Assembly: GCF_000019185.1 (NCBI RefSeq)
Contig: NC_010334.1
Coordinates: 806,001-870,000 of the forward strand
Length of the DNA stretch: 64,000 bases
Direction of reading: 5' to 3'
Source: Shewanella halifaxensis HAW-EB4
GTDB lineage: Bacteria > Pseudomonadota > Gammaproteobacteria > Enterobacterales > Shewanellaceae
Numbering within the stretch: the stretch's first letter is position 1; each line of letters starts with the position of its first letter. Below, one piece after another: positions 60,743-64,000 of the stretch. The translations under genes and the position numbers were made by a program. Below the pieces are notes generated by a model. That model was given only the letters and a program-made list of their open reading frames with translations. It searched no databases and was not told where the DNA came from.

Positions 60743-61903
60743 TTAGAGAGTGCTGGCTGCCGTGATCACCATATCTTTAACCTGTGTCACGATAGCACTC
60801 TCGGTTTTGACATCAAAAGCGGTGATACGCGGAGTGTGGATATGCCCTACAGGAATGCTGCTGTTAAATTGCTTTTGCAGCAATATAGCGCGGTATGAGA
60901 TCTCGTTTGACAGGTAACCTCCACCAGAACCCTCTACCGATGTGGCAGCTTGTAGTTGCGCTAGGGAGCGGGCTTCAAATTCACCCTGTTCTAGAGTTGA
61001 AACCGTGTGGTTGTCATTGACTTTCCACGGGCCTTTTACCGTTTGCATTGCCGTAATAGGCAGAGAGAATTCAACAAACTCTGGGCCATTTAAACTGCCG
61101 CCATTAAATTTAGGTGCAATCGGTGTCTGTTTGCTTGCGCCTGTTAGCACATTGAGGTTATCGGGTGCTGCGGCGCTGCGATTGCGGCCAGGGAAGCGTT
61201 CGATATCAAAATCATCACGTCCCATACTGACGGTAAAGATCATATCGACGCTGTTATCACGATAGATGGGGGTGAGCAGCGACTCAATCATGCCCTCATC
61301 GAAATCGGCAAAGCGCACTGGGATCATTACGGTCTCTATCTGTGCCTGTTTACCATCGACCTTAAAGCGGTAACCGTCTAGTGCCAGCGCTGCGAGTCCT
61401 GACGGGTTGCTCTGTTCTATATTGCGGTCGAGAAAAAAAGGGTCAAAGCCTGTGAGTAGAATTCTTATCTGAGCGTCGTCTTTAAAGTCGAGATCGCTAA
61501 AACCACGTGATGACTTCTCAACGGCTTTAATCAAGATCTCTTGCTGCCAGGAAGCGATATTGAAGTCAGGTTTCTGGGTCTTGAGTAGCTCACGCATAGC
61601 GAGGCGATTCCAATATAGAGAGCGATCATCTAAATGGCCCGACTGCACATCTCTCACCGCTTGTTGCCATAATCTAAGCCCTTGATGGGCTACCATCTGG
61701 GTGACTTTTAGCTCATCGGAATGCTGACGATACTTTTCGCCTAAGCCGCCAACAAAGGCTTGATAGCGCTTGACTACCTGTGGCATAGCTTGGTTCGCTT
61801 GTGCAAGTCTCGACTCTTCAATGTCGAGTGTAGCAAAGGCACTATGAGGCAGCGTAAGCGCGGTGAAGGCACTAAGAAGCAGTGCTGAACGAGTTTTTTT
61901 CAT
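60743..61903 (-). CDS. Exported pyroglutamyl-peptidase-like (C15) protein with Ser at the Cys position
   Basis: A 386-aa protein with a signal peptide (MKKTRSALLLSAFTALTLPHSAFA). The second half resembles peptidase family C15: RILLTGFDPFFLDRNIEQSNPSG (the GFxPFxxxxxNPS start), 'TVSMGRDDFDIERFPGRN' (Glu region), 'GGGYLSNEISYRAIL' and a late HIHTPR (His). The family normally has Cys in (Y)xCNxxxY; here S332 takes its place, so the protein is either a Ser-based hydrolase, a binding protein or inactive. Typical C15 enzymes are about 215 aa and cytoplasmic; the added 150-residue helical N-domain and export are unusual. Confidence 0.75.
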   Translation of the reverse strand: MKKTRSALLLSAFTALTLPHSAFATLDIEESRLAQANQAMPQVVKRYQAFVGGLGEKYRQHSDELKVTQMVAHQGLRLWQQAVRDVQSGHLDDRSLYWNRLAMRELLKTQKPDFNIASWQQEILIKAVEKSSRGFSDLDFKDDAQIRILLTGFDPFFLDRNIEQSNPSGLAALALDGYRFKVDGKQAQIETVMIPVRFADFDEGMIESLLTPIYRDNSVDMIFTVSMGRDDFDIERFPGRNRSAAAPDNLNVLTGASKQTPIAPKFNGGSLNGPEFVEFSLPITAMQTVKGPWKVNDNHTVSTLEQGEFEARSLAQLQAATSVEGSGGGYLSNEISYRAILLQKQFNSSIPVGHIHTPRITAFDVKTESAIVTQVKDMVITAASTL

Positions 61904-62114
61904 TGCCAGTTCCTTTGATATTATTGCTGCAACACAAGCTTATCCATTTCAGGCTTAGTGTAGAGTAAGTTGCAGTTTTACATTGTTTTTTGAGATCTGT
62001 ATTGCTCAGTATGCACCACAATAAATATCATTGAAAGTCGTGTGAATTATGCGCTAGCGATATAGTTAGGTTGGCTATCCTATTGCGTCTCGACGCGGGT
62101 AAGTTGAGAGGCTT

Positions 62115-63026
62115 CTACATCATCAATGATTGCAGAGATTCCTGACTGGTGAAACGTTTATGGAAGAAGTCTAAGAAGGCGCTAATATTAGTGGCCAGTT
62201 GTCGTCTGCTTGAATACACCCCGTAAACCTTAAATGCTTCCATTGGCCACTCTTGCAAGAGTGGCACTAGAGAACCGCTAGCCAATTCGTTTTTACAAAC
62301 AGAGTTAGATAACATGGCGATGCCAAAATCATCCATAACGAATTGTTTAACCATAACAGCGCTATTGACTCGCACTTTACGCTGAAAGTTGACCATGGTT
62401 TTTCTAGCGCCTTTGCCTAAAGGCCAGATAGGCGCAGAACGTGACGTCCCCAATAAAATACCACTGTGCTCGGCTAAATCTTGAGGTGTTGCAGGAGTAC
62501 CATGTATTTTTAAGTAGCCTGGACTTGCGACCAAGATCGGTTGACGTTCAAACAACAGTCTTGCCACTAAATCGGACGATTGTAGTGGGCCATATTTAAT
62601 GGCGATATCATAACCTTCACCCACTAGACCCACGTCGCTGTCGGTAAACTGCACGTCGAGCTCAACATTGGGGTATAGACGCAGAAAGCCACTACACAAT
62701 GTGGCAATTAACTCTTGGCTAAAAGAGACGGGAATTGCGATACGCAACAAGCCGGAAACGTCGTTATGGGTATTCTCTACTGTGGCTTTGGCAGCCTCTA
62801 TTTCATCGCTTATACTGGAGCAATGCTGAAAAAACAGCGCGCCGACCTGAGTTAGGCTCAGATTACGGGTGTCTCGTTGCAAGAGTCGCACGCCGAGCTG
62901 TTCTTCTAGCTGGGCAACCTTGCGACTAATGGTTGATTTTGGCATGCCTATTTCACGGGCAGCTTGAGAGAAACCTTTAGCTCTAACAACTGCCGCAAAG
63001 AGCATCATACCGTTTAAATCAGGCAT
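62115..63026 (-). CDS. LysR-family transcriptional regulator
   Basis: A 303-aa regulator. The N-terminal winged helix 'LFAAVVRAKGFSQAAREIGMPKSTISRKVAQLEEQLGVRLLQRDTR' region (about 8-53) is the classical LysR HTH, and the rest is a periplasmic-binding-like effector domain ('LRIAIPVSFSQELIATLCSGFLRLYPNVELDV', 'GYDIAIKYGPLQSSDLVARLL'). It is divergent from the AccA-like gene, the normal arrangement for a LysR regulator of its neighbour; the 122-bp gap must hold both promoters. Effector unknown. Confidence 0.92.
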   Translation of the reverse strand: MPDLNGMMLFAAVVRAKGFSQAAREIGMPKSTISRKVAQLEEQLGVRLLQRDTRNLSLTQVGALFFQHCSSISDEIEAAKATVENTHNDVSGLLRIAIPVSFSQELIATLCSGFLRLYPNVELDVQFTDSDVGLVGEGYDIAIKYGPLQSSDLVARLLFERQPILVASPGYLKIHGTPATPQDLAEHSGILLGTSRSAPIWPLGKGARKTMVNFQRKVRVNSAVMVKQFVMDDFGIAMLSNSVCKNELASGSLVPLLQEWPMEAFKVYGVYSSRRQLATNISAFLDFFHKRFTSQESLQSLMM

Positions 63027-63148
63027 GTTATCTCCACTGTCTCAAATATGGAACAAAGCGTCTAGTGCAGTTTAATGGCAATTGACAGGATAACAAAGTT
63101 ATATTTACGGGCTAAAAATTTCAGAGGCTAAAAGCAGAGGATCTTTCG

Positions 63149-64000
63149 ATGACCAGCAAAAATCAGCCCGCTAACATGACTCAAGTGCAAACTGCCGATC
63201 CACTTTTTCTAAAAGCAGAGCAGTTAGCGAAAGACTTTTCATTGTTCCCAGAGCACAGCAAGCAGACGCTTTCAGAAGAGATTAAAGGTCTTTTAGACGA
63301 TGACGCGATTCAAGCTAACCTAAAAGACTTGGCTCAGTTAGACGTTGATGGTTATGTCACTAAGGTGATCCAACCGACTCAAGATAAAAATCGCCCTGGT
63401 GCTAAGCGCATCATTGCCGACCTTAAAGGTAAGCTCATTACCGAAACCCATATCGGCCCTTTTTATAGTGCAGAGATTGAACTGAATTTTGGATCTCGTA
63501 CTCGCCGTATCGGTTTTGTAGCCCAAGAGCGTACAACGGCAAACGGCGCGTGGATGCCAGAGCATCACATCGCTTGCTGTAAAGCCATTCGTCACTTCGC
63601 CGAACTGTCTATGCCGATTGTCTACCTTATCGACACTCCTGGTGCCGACGCGGGTGAAGTCGCCAACAGCCAGAACCAAGCACACTCTATTTCTAAAGCG
63701 ATTGCCGAGAGCGCCAACGTTGACGTACCAACTGTCGGTATCGTTATCGGTGCGGGCTACTCTGGCGGCGCTATACCACTCGCCGCCGCAAACATCTTGC
63801 TATCGCTACGTGATGGTATTTTTAACACCATTCAGCCACAAGGTTTGCAAAGCATTGCGCGTAAGTACAACTTGTCTTGGCAGGAATGTGCGAAATCTGT
63901 AGGTGTATCGCCAGAAGAGCTTTATACCTCTGGTTGCATCGATGGCATCATCGACTTCTCGCCATCAGATAAAGATGAGCGTCAACATAACCTGCGCCGT
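63149..64000 (+). CDS. AccA-like carboxyltransferase domain protein, 5' part (runs off right edge)
   Basis: The frame is open from an ATG at 63149 (AGAGG 8 bp upstream) to the last base, giving 284 residues with no stop. After an acidic, helical 60-residue N-terminal part it shows a crotonase-fold carboxyltransferase: 'IVYLIDTPGADAGEVANSQNQAHSISKAI' (about 151-179), 'VPTVGIVIGAGYSGGAIPLAAAN' (oxyanion-hole glycines, about 187-209), 'NTIQPQGLQSI' and 'GCIDGIIDF', parallel to the AccA motifs. It differs from housekeeping AccA in its N-terminus and is beside a LysR gene. I recall a large multi-domain acetyl-CoA-carboxylase-like protein in Shewanella that starts this way; whether this one is fused to biotin carboxylase domains lies beyond the window. 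Confidence 0.8.
   Translation, partial: MTSKNQPANMTQVQTADPLFLKAEQLAKDFSLFPEHSKQTLSEEIKGLLDDDAIQANLKDLAQLDVDGYVTKVIQPTQDKNRPGAKRIIADLKGKLITETHIGPFYSAEIELNFGSRTRRIGFVAQERTTANGAWMPEHHIACCKAIRHFAELSMPIVYLIDTPGADAGEVANSQNQAHSISKAIAESANVDVPTVGIVIGAGYSGGAIPLAAANILLSLRDGIFNTIQPQGLQSIARKYNLSWQECAKSVGVSPEELYTSGCIDGIIDFSPSDKDERQHNLRR

Overview
The window looks like a chromosomal segment of a marine gammaproteobacterium, most likely a Shewanella. This rests on the order and character of the housekeeping block (sprT, endA, rsmE, gshB, alkaline phosphatase), the cutA-dsbD pair, a Shewanella-type Gram-negative porin pair, and moderate GC with TTG/GTG starts. The genus call is inference; no 16S rRNA is present.

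Region 1 (1-9.7 kb, + strand) is a purine uptake and catabolism locus. It holds the 3' part of an NCS2 permease, guanine deaminase, an AzgA-type purine permease, a Tsx/OmpK-type outer-membrane nucleoside channel and a very large (1457 aa) oxidoreductase. That protein fuses a [2Fe-2S] domain, a GltD-like FAD/NAD(P) module, 4Fe-4S ferredoxin repeats and a complete Cys-type molybdopterin formate dehydrogenase. The set parallels the E. coli guaD-ghxQ-ygfT-uacT locus, where separate AegA/YgfT and FdhF proteins have been linked to formate-dependent urate breakdown.

Region 2 (10.3-19.1 kb) carries a small acidic-tailed protein and then a minus-strand galactoside module: a beta-propeller protein and a beta-galactosidase, both with signal peptides, a sodium/sugar symporter, galK and galM. 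The logic is hydrolysis outside the cytoplasm, uptake of free galactose, then the Leloir pathway.

Region 3 (19.2-33.3 kb) is mixed chromosomal backbone: a KefB/YbaL-like antiporter with a repetitive tail, dsbD-cutA, fxsA, a Ser/Thr kinase, thiopurine methyltransferase, a 214-bp element with terminal inverted repeats, two paralogous porins, tcdA, a SieB-like membrane protein, a 44-aa DUF3149-type membrane protein and tRNA-Leu(CAA).

Region 4 (33.4-45.9 kb, minus strand, visibly AT-richer) is the most unusual part. It is an arginine/carbamoyl-phosphate island: an AraC regulator, pyrBI, two transporters (MHS-type MFS and EamA), a protein made of three tandem RidA domains, the arginine deiminase genes arcA, arcC and arcB, and an arginine:glycine-amidinotransferase-like enzyme. 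Three copies of a 39-bp element (39128, 44236, 45868) sit upstream of the EamA transporter, arcA and the amidinotransferase. Each holds two half-sites exactly 21 bp apart, which suggests a local AraC-type regulon.

Region 5 (46.4-49.9 kb) is a YdhY-YdhV-like operon: a twin-arginine ferredoxin, a molybdo/tungsto aldehyde:ferredoxin-type oxidoreductase and a small partner. After it come a gene remnant and two tandem paralogous small proteins of the Lcl/DUF1566 type. Region 6 (51.5-64 kb, mostly minus) is housekeeping: M50 protease, FapA/DUF342, rsmC, alkaline phosphatase, gshB, rsmE, endA, sprT, a pyroglutamyl-peptidase-like protein lacking the catalytic Cys, a LysR regulator and, divergent from it, the 5' part of an AccA-like carboxyltransferase gene that runs off the right edge. 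No CRISPR array, rRNA operon, integrase or transposase gene was seen.
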